Assembly: GCA_965223245.1 (NCBI GenBank)
Contig: CBDCVY010000013.1
Coordinates: 3,162,001-3,226,000 of the forward strand
Length of the DNA stretch: 64,000 bases
Direction: 5' to 3'
From: CBDCVY01 sp965223245
GTDB lineage: Bacteria > Nitrospinota > Nitrospinia > Nitrospinales > Nitrospinaceae
Shown here: positions 8,590 through 18,498 of the stretch, one piece after another
How positions within the stretch are numbered: the first letter of the stretch is position 1
Layout of the letters: each line of letters begins with the position of its first letter
Notes under the pieces: model-generated
Told to the model about the DNA's origin: nothing
The model's database searches: none
Seen by the model: the letters and a program-made list of their open reading frames with translations, nothing else
Translations under genes and position numbers: made by a program

Positions 8590-9843
8590 TTAGTGGACTC
8601 GTTTTATATTTGCCCCTAATTTAGATAATTTTTTTTCCATTTTTTCATAACCTCGGTCGATATGATAAACACGGGAAATAACCGTTTCACCCTGAGCAGC
8701 TAATCCGGCCAAGACTAAAGACGCACTGGCCCTGAGGTCGGTAGCCATAACTGGAGCCCCATTTAGTTCGCTCACCCCTTTCACAATCGCAGTGTGACCA
8801 TCAATAAGAATATCTGCCCCCAACCGTTTTAGTTCCGCCGCATGCATAAAACGATTCTCAAAAACCGTTTCAGAAATTATACTTTGACCTTTTGCTAAAC
8901 ACATCAACGCCATAAATTGGGCTTGGACATCCGTTGCAAAACCCGGATAGGGTTGAGTTTTTATATTTACCGAATTTAGGGTTCCTGATCCTCTAACTCT
9001 TAAAGAGGCCTCTTCTTCTTTAATATCGACCCCCGCTTCACGGAGCTTTAAAATTACCGGTTCCATTTGAGATGGAATACAATTAATTAATTCAATATCA
9101 CCTTGTGTTATAGCACCTGCGATCATATAGGAAGCTGCTTCAATTCGATCCGGGAAAATCCTACAATTAATAGGTTTTAAACTAGAAACTCCCTGGATAA
9201 CAATCATGTCAGTACCCCCACCCTCAATTTTGGCGCCAGCTGAGTTTAAAACATCTGCTAAAAATTCAACTTCTGGTTCCTTAGCCACATTTTCCAAAAT
9301 CGTTTCACCTTCTGCTAAAACTGCCGCCATCATAATATTCATGGTTCCAGTGACTGTGACCGTGTCAAAATAAAAATGGGTTCCTTTTAAATATTTTGCC
9401 GTTCCTCTGACATAACCACCTTCCAATTCAATATTCGCTCCTAAAGCTTGCAATCCCTTAATATGAAGATCAATCGGGCGGGCTCCAATAGCACAACCAC
9501 CTGGCAAAGACACTTCTGCTTTTCCCAATCTTGCCAGCAAAGGTCCTAAAACCAAACAAGAAGCACGCATTGTCGAAACTAGATCATATCTGGCGCAATG
9601 TTTATTGATTGTGGTAGTATCCAATATAACTTGACTATTTTTAATTTGGCTTACACTCGCCCCTAAATCCTTAACCAGTTCTACCATCGTAAAAACATCG
9701 CGGACATTGGGAAGATTATGAATTTCATTTTCGCCTTGAGTAAGTAAGGTAGCAGCTAAAACGGGTAAAACCGCATTTTTCGCACCACTCAGGTTAACTT
9801 GACCTTTTAACGGATACCCGCCTTGAATTACAATTTTATCCAA
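8590..9843 (-). CDS. murA: UDP-N-acetylglucosamine 1-carboxyvinyltransferase
   Basis: First committed enzyme of peptidoglycan synthesis: it transfers enolpyruvate from PEP to UDP-GlcNAc in the cytosol and is the target of fosfomycin. 417 residues, normal length. The sequence opens with IVIQGGYPLKGQVNLSGAKN. The active-site cysteine is present at residue 117 in LPGGCAIGARPIDLH, so the enzyme should be fosfomycin-sensitive rather than carrying the Asp variant. The gene lies 4 nt from prmC and 18 nt from waaF on the same strand. Confidence 0.96.
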   Translation of the reverse strand: MDKIVIQGGYPLKGQVNLSGAKNAVLPVLAATLLTQGENEIHNLPNVRDVFTMVELVKDLGASVSQIKNSQVILDTTTINKHCARYDLVSTMRASCLVLGPLLARLGKAEVSLPGGCAIGARPIDLHIKGLQALGANIELEGGYVRGTAKYLKGTHFYFDTVTVTGTMNIMMAAVLAEGETILENVAKEPEVEFLADVLNSAGAKIEGGGTDMIVIQGVSSLKPINCRIFPDRIEAASYMIAGAITQGDIELINCIPSQMEPVILKLREAGVDIKEEEASLRVRGSGTLNSVNIKTQPYPGFATDVQAQFMALMCLAKGQSIISETVFENRFMHAAELKRLGADILIDGHTAIVKGVSELNGAPVMATDLRASASLVLAGLAAQGETVISRVYHIDRGYEKMEKKLSKLGANIKRVH

Positions 9844-9847
9844 AAAA

Positions 9848-10738
9848 TTATCTCCTAAATGAGGAAACTACTCGGTCACATCCACTATAGTCTTTTAATA
9901 CCAATGGTTTTTCAAAGTTATTATTAAGTTTCAATAAATTTCCAACCATCTGAGCTTGGCCATCCCCTACTTCCATAATTAAAGCTCCACCCTGGTTAAG
10001 GAAATTCGGAGATTTTGAAATAATATGGTAATAAAAATCTAATCCACTTTCTCCTCCATCTAAAGCCAACCCCGGTTCCCAATCAGCGATTTCCGGCATT
10101 AAATTTAAAATATTATCTGATGGAATATAAGGAGGGTTTGACAAAATAAAATCAAAAAAATTGTTGTTAACAAAATCCCACTCACCAAGAACATCTCCCA
10201 GGACGAAATGAATTTGAGGGACATTGTGATTTAAAGCATTTTGTTTAGCCACTTCCAATGCTTTTTTTGAAATATCTACAGCGACCACATTACTATTTGG
10301 ACATTCCTTTGCAACGGTTATTGCAAGAGTCCCGGAACCAGTTCCCAAATCGAGAACTTTGGGATCTTTTAATTTTATTTGTTCTTTAAGTATTTTTAAA
10401 AAATGCTCAACTAATATCTCAGTTTCCGGGCGAGGAATAAGCACAGAAGAGTTTACCTCAAAGTCCAGTGACCAAAATTCCTTTTTACCTAAGATATACG
10501 CCATAGGTTCCCGTGCCTTTCGTCTTGTTATCAAATCTTTGATAATTTCGAAAGTATCTAAATCCACTTCACGATCTTTTTGAAGCCATAATTTTTGTCG
10601 GGGAATTTTTAGAGCGTGGGCCAAGAGTAACTCAGAATCTAACTCGGGATTATTTACACCACATTGGGTAAGCTCTTCCCGGCAAAATTGAAATATATTT
10701 TTTAGAAAAACTGCATTGTTATCTAAAAACATTACCAT
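9848..10738 (-). CDS. prmC: Peptide chain release factor N5-glutamine methyltransferase
   Basis: Methylates the glutamine of the GGQ motif in release factors RF1 and RF2. The SAM-binding motif VLDLGTGSGTLAI lies at about residues 128-140 and the catalytic NPPY at 201-204 (FILSNPPYIPS), after an N-terminal helical recognition domain. It stands directly downstream of its substrate gene prfA, a common pairing. The start codon is uncertain between the first two methionines (MVM). Confidence 0.94.
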   Translation of the reverse strand: MVMFLDNNAVFLKNIFQFCREELTQCGVNNPELDSELLLAHALKIPRQKLWLQKDREVDLDTFEIIKDLITRRKAREPMAYILGKKEFWSLDFEVNSSVLIPRPETEILVEHFLKILKEQIKLKDPKVLDLGTGSGTLAITVAKECPNSNVVAVDISKKALEVAKQNALNHNVPQIHFVLGDVLGEWDFVNNNFFDFILSNPPYIPSDNILNLMPEIADWEPGLALDGGESGLDFYYHIISKSPNFLNQGGALIMEVGDGQAQMVGNLLKLNNNFEKPLVLKDYSGCDRVVSSFRR

Positions 10739-10752
10739 GGAAAAAATATTAT

Positions 10753-11823
10753 TTAGTTAGAACTCGCTTTTAATGACTCGGCTTGAAAATGCAATGAAAG
10801 TTTTTCAAGCATTTCATCTAAATCTCCTTCTAATACCAGAGTCAATTTGTGTAAAGTCAAACCTATACGATGGTCGGTTATTCTTTCCTGGGGAAAATTG
10901 TAGGTTCGAATTCTTTCACTACGGTCTCCACTTCCTACTTGTTGCTTACGATCTTTTGCCATTGCTTCTTGCTGTTTTCGCTGTTCTTCATCATAAAGTC
11001 TAGCACGGAGAACTTTCATAGCTCGATCTTTATTTTTGTGTTGAGATTTTTCATCCTGACAAGTGACCACTAAACCAGTGGGTACATGTGTGAGGCGAAC
11101 TGCAGAATCGGTGGTGTTGACACTTTGTCCGCCCGGACCGGAAGATCTGAAAACATCAACTTTTAAATCTGCCGGGTTAATTTGCACATCCACATCCTCG
11201 ACTTCCGGCAGTATAGCTACGGTTACTGCAGAGGTATGAATTCGCCCCTGAGTTTCAGTGGTGGGCACTCTCTGCACTCTATGAGTTCCCGCTTCATATT
11301 TTAATTTGCTAAATACACCCTTGCCTTGAATATTACAGGTAATTTCTTTATACCCACCAACACCGGTCAAACTACTATTTAAAATTTCGACAGTCCATTT
11401 TTTGCTTTCAGCATACCTCAAATACATTCGATAAAGATCTGCAGCAAAGAGGCCTGCCTCATCACCTCCTGTTCCTGCTCGAATCTCCATAATGACGCTT
11501 TTTTCATCCCGTGGATCCTTAGGAAGCAAAAGTACTTTCAGTTGATTCTCACTTTCCTCCCTTTGCTTTGCCAGAATTTCGCATTCTCCCTGCGCCAACT
11601 CGATTATTTCTTCATCCTTTTCGTCTTCTAAGATTTTTTGGTTTTCTTCCAGTTCTTTAACCGTCTTTTTCCAACCACGGTATTCATTTACTACAGGGGC
11701 AATTTCCGATTGTTCCCGAGCATATTTTTTAAATTCCTGCTGGCGAGCAATGATTTTTGGATCGCTCAATAAATTATTGAGTTCTTCATAACGTTTTTCA
11801 ATTTCTTCCAATTGCTCAAACAT
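10753..11823 (-). CDS. prfA: Peptide chain release factor 1
   Basis: Terminates translation at UAA and UAG. 356 residues. The catalytic GGQ is at 231-233 (RSSGPGGQSVNTTDS). The codon-reading tripeptide is PTT at 187-189 within RVPTTETQGRIHTS, matching the RF1-type PxT rather than the RF2-type SPF. It is followed 14 nt later by prmC, which modifies the GGQ glutamine. Confidence 0.96.
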   Translation of the reverse strand: MFEQLEEIEKRYEELNNLLSDPKIIARQQEFKKYAREQSEIAPVVNEYRGWKKTVKELEENQKILEDEKDEEIIELAQGECEILAKQREESENQLKVLLLPKDPRDEKSVIMEIRAGTGGDEAGLFAADLYRMYLRYAESKKWTVEILNSSLTGVGGYKEITCNIQGKGVFSKLKYEAGTHRVQRVPTTETQGRIHTSAVTVAILPEVEDVDVQINPADLKVDVFRSSGPGGQSVNTTDSAVRLTHVPTGLVVTCQDEKSQHKNKDRAMKVLRARLYDEEQRKQQEAMAKDRKQQVGSGDRSERIRTYNFPQERITDHRIGLTLHKLTLVLEGDLDEMLEKLSLHFQAESLKASSN

Positions 11824-11901
11824 TTATGGGTTCCTAAAAAGAGGAATGAAGGCACAAGGCCAGAGAGAGGTAAAAATTATAAGAGAAAGGAGAGGATGTA
11901 A

Positions 11902-12150
11902 CTAATTGGGTGCGGCTTGTTCTTTTGGTTCGGTAGCTTGGGCTTTTTTATATTTTCTATTAAATTTTTCGATGCGACCTGCACTATCTACTAACTTTTG
12001 TTTACCAGTATAAAAAGGATGACAGGCAGAACAAATTTCTACACTGAGTTTCTTTGATGTAGAAAAAGTTTTCATTTCATTACCACAAGCACATTTTACG
12101 GTAATTTCAAAATATTCCGGATGAATTCCTGCCTTCATTTCTAACTCCAA
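11902..12150 (-). CDS. rpmE: 50S ribosomal protein L31, zinc-binding type
   Basis: Large-subunit protein L31 of the cysteine-containing form: CACGNEMKTFSTSKK followed by CSACHPFYTGKQK supplies the CxC...CxxC zinc ligands. 82 residues from the first ATG. An internal ATG at 12138 (MKAGIHPEYF) is the more conventional L31 start and may be the true one. The C-terminal ten residues are an extra charged tail. It sits between rho and prfA, 7 nt after rho. Confidence 0.94.
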   Translation of the reverse strand: MELEMKAGIHPEYFEITVKCACGNEMKTFSTSKKLSVEICSACHPFYTGKQKLVDSAGRIEKFNRKYKKAQATEPKEQAAPN

Positions 12151-12157
12151 ATAAAAA

Positions 12158-13408
12158 TTACGAGTTCATAGTTTGAATAAACTCGGCGTTGGTCTTTGTT
12201 TCTTTCACTTTCTGTAGAAGGAGGTCCATCGTATCATGAACACCCATGGGGAGCAAAACTTTTCTCAACAGCCAAATCCGCTGTAATTCTTCCTGTTCCA
12301 TAAGGAGCTCTTCTTTTCGGGTGCCCGAACGGTTGATGTCAATTGCTGGGAAAGTTCGTTTTTCAGCTAATTTACGATCCAGTACGATTTCCAAATTACC
12401 GGTTCCTTTAAATTCTTCAAAAATAACATCATCCATTCGACTACCAGTATCTACCAGGGCCGTTGCTATAATGGTCAAGCTACCCCCTTCTTCCAAATTT
12501 CGTGCAGCACCAAAAAACCGTTTTGGCCGCTGAAGTGCATTGGAATCAACACCACCACTCAGTACTTTTCCACTTGGGGGTACAATAGCATTATACGCTC
12601 GCGCCAACCGGGTAATACTGTCTAAAAGAATCACTACATCTTTTTTGTGTTCTACTAAACGCTTAGCTTTTTCAATAACCATCTCTGCAACTTGAACATG
12701 ACGCTGTGCCGGTTCATCAAATGTAGAACTAATCACTTCTCCTCTTACCGACCGCTGCATATCTGTAACTTCTTCAGGACGCTCATCAATTAGAAGCACA
12801 ATCAAAGCGACTTCAGGAAAATTTGTACTGATGCTATTCGCAATAGATTGCAAAAGCATTGTTTTCCCGGTACGCGGTGGTGCTACAATTAGTCCACGTT
12901 GACCCTTTCCAATAGGTGTCATCAGGTCCATGATGCGTGCACTATAATCTGTACAACCCGGGGTTTCTAAACGAAGTCTTTCTTCAGGGTATAAAGGGGT
13001 TAAATTATCAAATAGGATTTTATCTTTGGTTTTATCCGGATTTTCAAAGTTTATTGCCTCTACTTTCAAGAGAGCAAAATAACGCTCATTTTCTTTTGGG
13101 GGACGAATTTGACCGGATATGGTATCCCCAGTATGCATATCAAATTTCCTAATCTGCGATGGAGAAACGTAAATGTCATCTGGACCCGGAAGATAGTTAT
13201 ATGTAGGAGCTCTTAAGAATCCAAAGCCATCGGGCAAAATTTCCAATACACCTTCACCAAACATCAAACCATCTTTTTCGATTTGTGCCTGAAGGATTTT
13301 AAAAATTAAATCTTGCTTTCTTAAGCTGCTGTGACCTTGAATCTTGAGCGTTTTTGCTAAGTTAGTTAATTCAGAAATGGTTTTTGATTTAAGTTCTTCG
13401 ATATTCAT
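12158..13408 (-). CDS. rho: Transcription termination factor Rho
   Basis: Hexameric RNA-dependent ATPase. 416 residues. Rho_N helical domain at about 1-45, cold-shock-like RNA-binding domain at about 50-120 (GVLEILPDGFGFLRAP), Walker A APPRTGKT at 176-183, and Walker B leading into LIDERPEEVTDM. The R-loop and Q-loop region around VVILLDSITRLARAYN is intact. It is the first gene of a minus-strand run rho-rpmE-prfA-prmC-murA-waaF. Confidence 0.97.
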   Translation of the reverse strand: MNIEELKSKTISELTNLAKTLKIQGHSSLRKQDLIFKILQAQIEKDGLMFGEGVLEILPDGFGFLRAPTYNYLPGPDDIYVSPSQIRKFDMHTGDTISGQIRPPKENERYFALLKVEAINFENPDKTKDKILFDNLTPLYPEERLRLETPGCTDYSARIMDLMTPIGKGQRGLIVAPPRTGKTMLLQSIANSISTNFPEVALIVLLIDERPEEVTDMQRSVRGEVISSTFDEPAQRHVQVAEMVIEKAKRLVEHKKDVVILLDSITRLARAYNAIVPPSGKVLSGGVDSNALQRPKRFFGAARNLEEGGSLTIIATALVDTGSRMDDVIFEEFKGTGNLEIVLDRKLAEKRTFPAIDINRSGTRKEELLMEQEELQRIWLLRKVLLPMGVHDTMDLLLQKVKETKTNAEFIQTMNS

Positions 13409-13871
13409 GTGTGGTGGTAATTTAAGGTTAAATGGATGGATTAAATTGTGTGGTTAATAACTTGTGTTCTAGTTTAATCTCTTTAAAAAGGTTAAGAATG
13501 AGGATATTTCGGAGTCCTTCAGAATCTTCACCGAGATCCTGGATAAAGTGTTTTTGTTAGCAGGATTCCGAATTGCAAAAGAGGTTAAAAGAAGCCTTGC
13601 TATAAGGGGTATAATTACAAATTATACGGTTCTACTTTCTTTGTCAATCCTTTTCTTTTGAAAAACCCCTTTTACCGACGAATTGGGAAGGAAGACTGTT
13701 TGAAGTAAATCCATAGGTTTCTTACTTAATAATATAAATGTCTAAGGATCAAAAGCAATAACTTTCTAGCGCTTTCGCTATTTTTTCACTTCGTTAAAGT
13801 AAAGTTTTTTACATACAGTTCACCAACCATAGAGGTTAGGATATTGAAATCAATTCCTTTATTAAAATAAT
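13409..13871. other. Intergenic region between divergent rho and SSS symporter (463 nt)
   Basis: No coding sequence is evident. Besides the rho promoter candidate, the plus strand has a short stem TAGCG-CTTT-CGCTA at 13767-13780 followed by six T, which resembles a weak intrinsic terminator with no gene in front of it. A leader RNA or small transcript ending there is possible but unproven. Confidence 0.4.
13621..13647 (-). promoter_or_regulatory. Sigma-70-like promoter candidate upstream of rho
   Basis: On the minus strand, TTGACA (13647-13642) is followed by TATAAT (13626-13621). Both hexamers match consensus exactly but are only 15 nt apart. Shifting the -10 by one or two bases (ATAATT or TAATTT) gives a 16-17-nt spacer. 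It would leave a leader of about 200 nt before rho, which could allow the autogenous attenuation known for rho in other bacteria. Confidence 0.5.
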
Positions 13872-15464
13872 ATGCCCAGCTTTAACCTAAGTACAATCGA
13901 TCTCTCCATTCTATTTGTATACTTTTTCTTTATTATTTGGCTCGGTCTGCGATTTGCCAATACTCACGAAAGTACTGAGGAATATTTTTTAGCAGGGCGT
14001 CGGATGATTTGGCCTTTCATAGGCATTTCTCTGTTTGCTTCCAATATTTCCAGCACAACTCTTCTCGGTTTGTCGGGGGCTGCTTATAGCTATGGAATTT
14101 CAATTTATAACTATGAATGGATGGCCTCGGTAGTTCTGGTTTTCTTTGCCATTTTCTTTTTACCCCTCTATATAAATTCCCGGGTTTACACAATGCCGGA
14201 ATTTTTGGAAAAACGCTTTGATAAGAGGTCCCGGTATTTTTTATCTATAATCACTTTGATCGGAAACGTGGTAATTGATACTGCCGGGAGTTTATTTGCC
14301 GGAGGGATTGTCCTAAAACTAATCTTTCCTGAAATTCCAATGGAATACACCATAGCGGGGCTCGCTTTGATTGCTGGACTCTACACCATTGCTGGTGGTT
14401 TAGCCGCCGTAATTTTTACCGATGCAGTACAAACCATTCTTATTCTATTAGGTTCCATATTAATATGCATTGCTGGATTGAATAAGGTTGGTGGGTGGCA
14501 TGCGGTTACTCAGGTAACACCTCCTGAAATGTTGAGTTTAATACGACCCATGGATGATCCTAGTATACCTTGGACTGGGTTAATTTTTGGGGTTTCGATA
14601 TTAGGGTTTTATTTTTGGTGTAATAATCAATTTATTGTTCAGCGTGTCTTAAGCGCAAAAAACTTGAGCCATGCCCGCTGGGGTGTTTTATTTGCGGCAC
14701 TTCTAAAACTTCCTGTACTCTTCATTATGGTTTTTCCGGGAACGATAGCTCGAGTCTTATACCCGGATTTAACAGATTCCAACATGGTGTTTCCTGTTCT
14801 GGCTTTTGATTTACTTCCTGCCGGAATTATTGGTTTGGTTATTGCCGGGCTTCTTGCAGCAATCATGTCCAGTATAGACTCAACTCTAAATTCAGCCTCT
14901 ACCCTGGTAACCATGGATTTTGTGGCAAAACTTCGCCCGGATTTTTCCAGCGAAAAGTTAATGTGGGTCGGCCGTTTTACAACTTTTATTTTTATGACAC
15001 TTGCTGCTATTTGGGCACCACAAATTGCAAACTTCGAATCTCTATTCGGTTATTTACAGAGAATCCTGGCTTATTTATCTTCACCAGTAGTTGCTGTTTT
15101 CCTATTAGGGGTATTTTGGAAACGAGCCAATTCACAGGGCGCTTTTTTGGGGTTACTCTCGGGGCTTGTTGTTTCTATTTTTCTTTTTTATTTTAATGAA
15201 ATTAATTTAACTCTATGGAAAAAACCGATTCATTTTTTACACATTGCTCCAATATTATGTGGATTCAGTGCTGTAGTTATTATATTAGTAAGTCTTTCCA
15301 CCTCACCACACACTCTTCGTAAAATCCAATCGTATTTATGGACGAAAAAGCTCTGGACTTTGGATTCCATAGACTTATTAAATGCCTCTTGGTATCAAAA
15401 TTACAGGATACTTTCGGTAATTTTGATTTTTCTGACGGCTGCAGTAGTTTTCATCTTTCGGTAA
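13872..15464 (+). CDS. Sodium:solute symporter, SSS (SLC5-like) family
   Basis: Inner-membrane sodium-coupled transporter of 530 residues with about 13 helices in the LeuT-type fold. Characteristic segments include EEYFLAGRRMIWPFIGISLFASNISS near residue 40, YTIAGGLAAVIFTDAVQ near 175, and the sodium-site region AAIMSSIDSTLNSASTLV near 335. The overall arrangement is closest to SGLT-type members, but the substrate (sugar, carboxylate or other) cannot be assigned. Immediately downstream is a 37-residue membrane protein. Confidence 0.9.
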   Translation: MPSFNLSTIDLSILFVYFFFIIWLGLRFANTHESTEEYFLAGRRMIWPFIGISLFASNISSTTLLGLSGAAYSYGISIYNYEWMASVVLVFFAIFFLPLYINSRVYTMPEFLEKRFDKRSRYFLSIITLIGNVVIDTAGSLFAGGIVLKLIFPEIPMEYTIAGLALIAGLYTIAGGLAAVIFTDAVQTILILLGSILICIAGLNKVGGWHAVTQVTPPEMLSLIRPMDDPSIPWTGLIFGVSILGFYFWCNNQFIVQRVLSAKNLSHARWGVLFAALLKLPVLFIMVFPGTIARVLYPDLTDSNMVFPVLAFDLLPAGIIGLVIAGLLAAIMSSIDSTLNSASTLVTMDFVAKLRPDFSSEKLMWVGRFTTFIFMTLAAIWAPQIANFESLFGYLQRILAYLSSPVVAVFLLGVFWKRANSQGAFLGLLSGLVVSIFLFYFNEINLTLWKKPIHFLHIAPILCGFSAVVIILVSLSTSPHTLRKIQSYLWTKKLWTLDSIDLLNASWYQNYRILSVILIFLTAAVVFIFR

Positions 15465-15543
15465 AAATTTAAGGGTATATATTTAAAGTATAAAAATATT
15501 TTCACAAAAACTTGGAACTCTAAGAAAACGGGTAGGGGGGATT

Positions 15544-15657
15544 ATGAGAAATAAAATAACCTTTCAATCCCAGGTACTTGCTTTCATTTTTCTTATTCTG
15601 TTTTTGATAATCCTGTACGTCTGGGTAAATTTGGAATTCACCGGCTCAATGTATTAA
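15544..15657 (+). CDS. 37-residue single-span membrane protein behind the SSS symporter
   Basis: ATG at 15544 is preceded by a purine-rich, Shine-Dalgarno-like stretch (GGTAGGGGGG). The frame reads MRNKITFQSQ, then a strongly hydrophobic stretch (VLAFIFLILFLIILYVWV), then NLEFTGSMY and TAA. The basic N-terminus and single helix suggest an inner-membrane microprotein, possibly an accessory of the symporter 79 nt upstream. Its codons and RBS support translation. No family is recognised. Confidence 0.5.
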   Translation: MRNKITFQSQVLAFIFLILFLIILYVWVNLEFTGSMY

Positions 15658-16137
15658 TACAATTTATTAGCAATAAATTCTTAATTGGAAAAGGATCTAC
15701 TTAGCAAATTTCGATTTCAAATATTTTACTTTTTTATATGGGTTGGTTTAATTAATGAATCAAACAAACCCTATTTTTGTTAATTGGGTAAAAACCAAAT
15801 AAGATCTTGTCAGTTAAGAGGAAACTGAATTATTTTTTCGCTAGTAAAACCTATAAGGCTGGGATCAACATAAATTGAATTTTTCGACTCATCGGCCCAC
15901 ATATGAGAACTGTTAAAACCTATATCATCTAAGACCATATACATCTAATCATGAATTTTCATAACAATTAATTTATCTGACTATTTATCAAATTGCTTTA
16001 CACCCACCATGAAAATAATATTTTGCTTCAATACTAAAACCCTCTAATTAAAAGATTATCTCAACCAACAATATTCCAACTCCAATAAAATCAAATTTAT
16101 TTATGTGTCGACTAAATCTTTTCTATATTAATAAATT
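15658..16137. other. Non-coding gap of 480 nt
   Basis: Strongly A+T-rich DNA with stops in all frames; I see no gene, RNA or clear repeat. It marks the left border of a stretch in which all genes are frameshifted. Confidence 0.4.
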
Positions 16138-16810
16138 TTGATATTATTTTTGCCATGGGACCAAGATAAGCTCATAAAAGACTCTATTGAGCATGGATTC
16201 CATTTCTTCCGGGATGATAATTTAGGTGGAAATATCATAGAGTTAAGCCACGACGACTATAAAGTCCTATTAGAAGATGGTTTCCTTCCTTACAATGAAA
16301 ACGATTTTAAGGAAAAAAATAGCTCAGGTAACTTACGGGAAGGACATAGTTATATCTATTTGGAGGACCCTGAACACTATCTTTACGATTACGATCCAAT
16401 TGAAAGTATAATCCCCTTTTTGAAAAACTCTATATTAGGTTATTACATTGATCAAAAAGTCTCTAAATTAGTTTTGGGTTTAGACGGCAATATTTATGAC
16501 TCCCTTCCTGGATGGGTTTCAGACGGAATTATCAATAAGTTGCCCTATTTAGAATCCTTAAACAAAAGTTCCTTCAAAACTGACATTCCTTCTCCTTTAA
16601 AATCACAAATTTTACAATTTCGGAATTTTAAACGGCCGTATTGGGGGATGTGGAGCAAAAGGAGATGTTTTTGAAAATATTTCTAATATGCGCGTTGAAC
16701 CGGGATGCTCTTCGGAGTTTGCTTGGATAAAGGATGGAATATGTAATTTTTATCTTCACACCAGTTGCGCTAGTCCTGACAAAATTTCATTTTTCCCTTT
16801 CCAACTTTAA
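16138..16810 (+). pseudogene. Hypothetical protein, one frameshift
   Basis: Starts at TTG 16138 (MILFLPWDQDKLIKDS) and runs about 168 residues before leaving frame. At 16640 a run of five G breaks the frame. Reading four G instead turns the ending WGMWSKRRCF into WGCGAKGDVFENISN, and the frame then stays open to TAA at 16808-16810, for a protein of about 223 residues. The acidic, aromatic-rich sequence matches no family I know. The same kind of single extra base recurs in the following genes, so this may be a sequencing error rather than a true pseudogene. Confidence 0.5.
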
Positions 16811-16975
16811 TCCAAAAATCATTATATTTTGAATTTAGTTCCATTTTTATGAGTAAATTTTTACAATAAATCTCTATTAATGGTTACTAAGAATCAGAAC
16901 TAAACTTAAAAAATTTTTGAGCAAGAGTTTCGATTTCAAAATAAGTATAATCGATAATTTTATTGGGCTGAAATA

Positions 16976-17423
16976 ATGGAAGGCATTATCTTTATTGGAA
17001 TACAAGGAAGTGGGAAATCTACATTTTTCCAACAGTATTTTACAAAAACTCATATTCGATTGAACATGGATATGCTAAAAACTCGGCATCGCGAATCAAT
17101 ATTAATGAAGGCCTGCATAGAGGCCAAGCAGCCTTTTGTAATTGACAACACAAATCCATCTCGATCTGATCGAAAAAAGTATATTGATTATTCTATTGGC
17201 AAAAAATTTCAGCGTAAAAGGATATTTTTTTCAATCAAGAATCCAAAATTGCTTAAAACGCAACCAGAAAAGGTCCAAGGAAGAAAGAGTCCCAGATATT
17301 GGAATAAAAGGAACTCACAGTAAATTGGAGCTTCCATCTTATCAGGAAGGTTTTACAGAATTGTTTTTTGTTTCTTTGGAAAATAATGAATTTATTGTTC
17401 AGAGTTGGAATGATGAAGTTTGA
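16976..17423 (+). pseudogene. P-loop polynucleotide-kinase-like protein (AAA_33 type), one frameshift
   Basis: The N-terminus IIFIGIQGSGKSTFFQQY is a Walker A loop. It is followed by NMDMLKTRHRES and VIDNTNPSRSDRKKYI, the pattern of T4 Pnkp-like and related small-molecule/RNA kinases. Around 17205-17215 an A-run (GGCAAAAAATTTC) breaks the frame. In the neighbouring frame the protein continues FSVKGYFFQSRIQ to SWNDEV and TGA at 17421-17423, for about 148 residues in all. The 3' end overlaps the start of the Thg1-like gene by 11-14 nt, so the two are translationally coupled. Inferred role: phosphorylating an RNA or nucleotide substrate for its partner. Confidence 0.65.
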
Positions 17424-18218
17424 TGAACTGGATCAAACCATGCGTGCATTTGAAAACAACAATGATCAATATGTCCTTCCCGGTATATATATTATTACGA
17501 GAATTGATGGGCGATCTTTCACCAAACTCACCAAAGAGGTTCATAAGTTTGATGCTCCTTATGATGTGAAATTTAGAGATTTTATGGTCGAAACCGTAAA
17601 GCACTTAATGAATTGCGGATTTAAAATAATTTTTGGTTACACTCAAAGCGATGAAATCTCTCTTCTCTTTGACTTGGAAGACAATACCTTTAACCGAAAG
17701 CAAAGAAAATTAAACTCCGTTCTCGCTGGGGAGGCTAGTGCTAAATTCAGCTTATTACTAGGAGATATTGGAGCATTTGACTGTCGTATTTGTCAGTTAC
17801 CCAACAAAGAATTAGTTGTAGATTATTTTAGATGGAGAAATGAAGATGCGAATAGAAATGCCTTAAACAGTCACTGTTACTGGAGCCTCCGCAAAGAAGG
17901 AAAATCTGAAAAAGACGTAACTCAATTTTTATCTGGGAAAACGGTATCCGAAAAAAATGAGATTTTGTTTCAGAAAAAAAATTAATTTCAATGAGCTTCC
18001 AGATTGGCAAAAGAGGGGAATTGGTTTTTATTGGGAAGAATATGAAAAAGAAGGATTCAATCCTTATATTAGGAAAAGATGTATTAACAAAAAGGAAACA
18101 AATAAAAGTAAATTATAATTTACCAATGAAAAATGAATTTGATGTCTTTCTCACAAAATTAATTACCAATCCCATTATTCCCATGAATAAGATAGAGCGA
18201 GACAATACATTCCTTTGA
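17410..18218 (+). pseudogene. Thg1-like tRNA 5'-end guanylyltransferase/repair polymerase (TLP), two frameshifts
   Basis: Thg1 family enzymes add nucleotides in the 3'-to-5' direction; bacterial TLPs repair 5'-truncated tRNAs. Visible motifs are IITRIDGRSFTKLTKE (first catalytic Asp) and FGYTQSDEISLLF (the Asp-Glu pair), plus RWRNEDANRNALNSHCYW, all characteristic. The ATG is at 17410 or 17413, inside the kinase gene's end. The frame breaks at a run of eight A near 17975, continuing as INFNELPDWQKRGIGF in the next frame. It breaks again near 18065, continuing LGKDVLTKRKQIKVNYN to TGA at 18216-18218. Restored length is about 268 residues, normal for the family. Confidence 0.75.
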
Positions 18219-18498
18219 ATTTCAGAACTCCTTTTTGGGTTCATATTAAAGATTGATTCCACGAAAAATCCCTTTTAATCTAAAGATAATAAGTCTACAA
18301 AAATCTTAAGGAACAAAACCCCTAGACGAAGATTAAAAAGTTGGCAATGGAATGGTAAAGTGTTACTTTTTAAATAGATAACAATTTCAACCTTTGGCCG
18401 CAATTACACACCAAAAACCATGCAAACTAACCCATTACATTTTTTTAAGATGAAACCCTATTTTGCCTTATCACTTTTCTTGAGCAAGAACTTTTCTG
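18219..18498. other. Intergenic gap (280 nt)
   Basis: A+T-rich, with no gene, hairpin or repeat that I can support. Confidence 0.35.
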
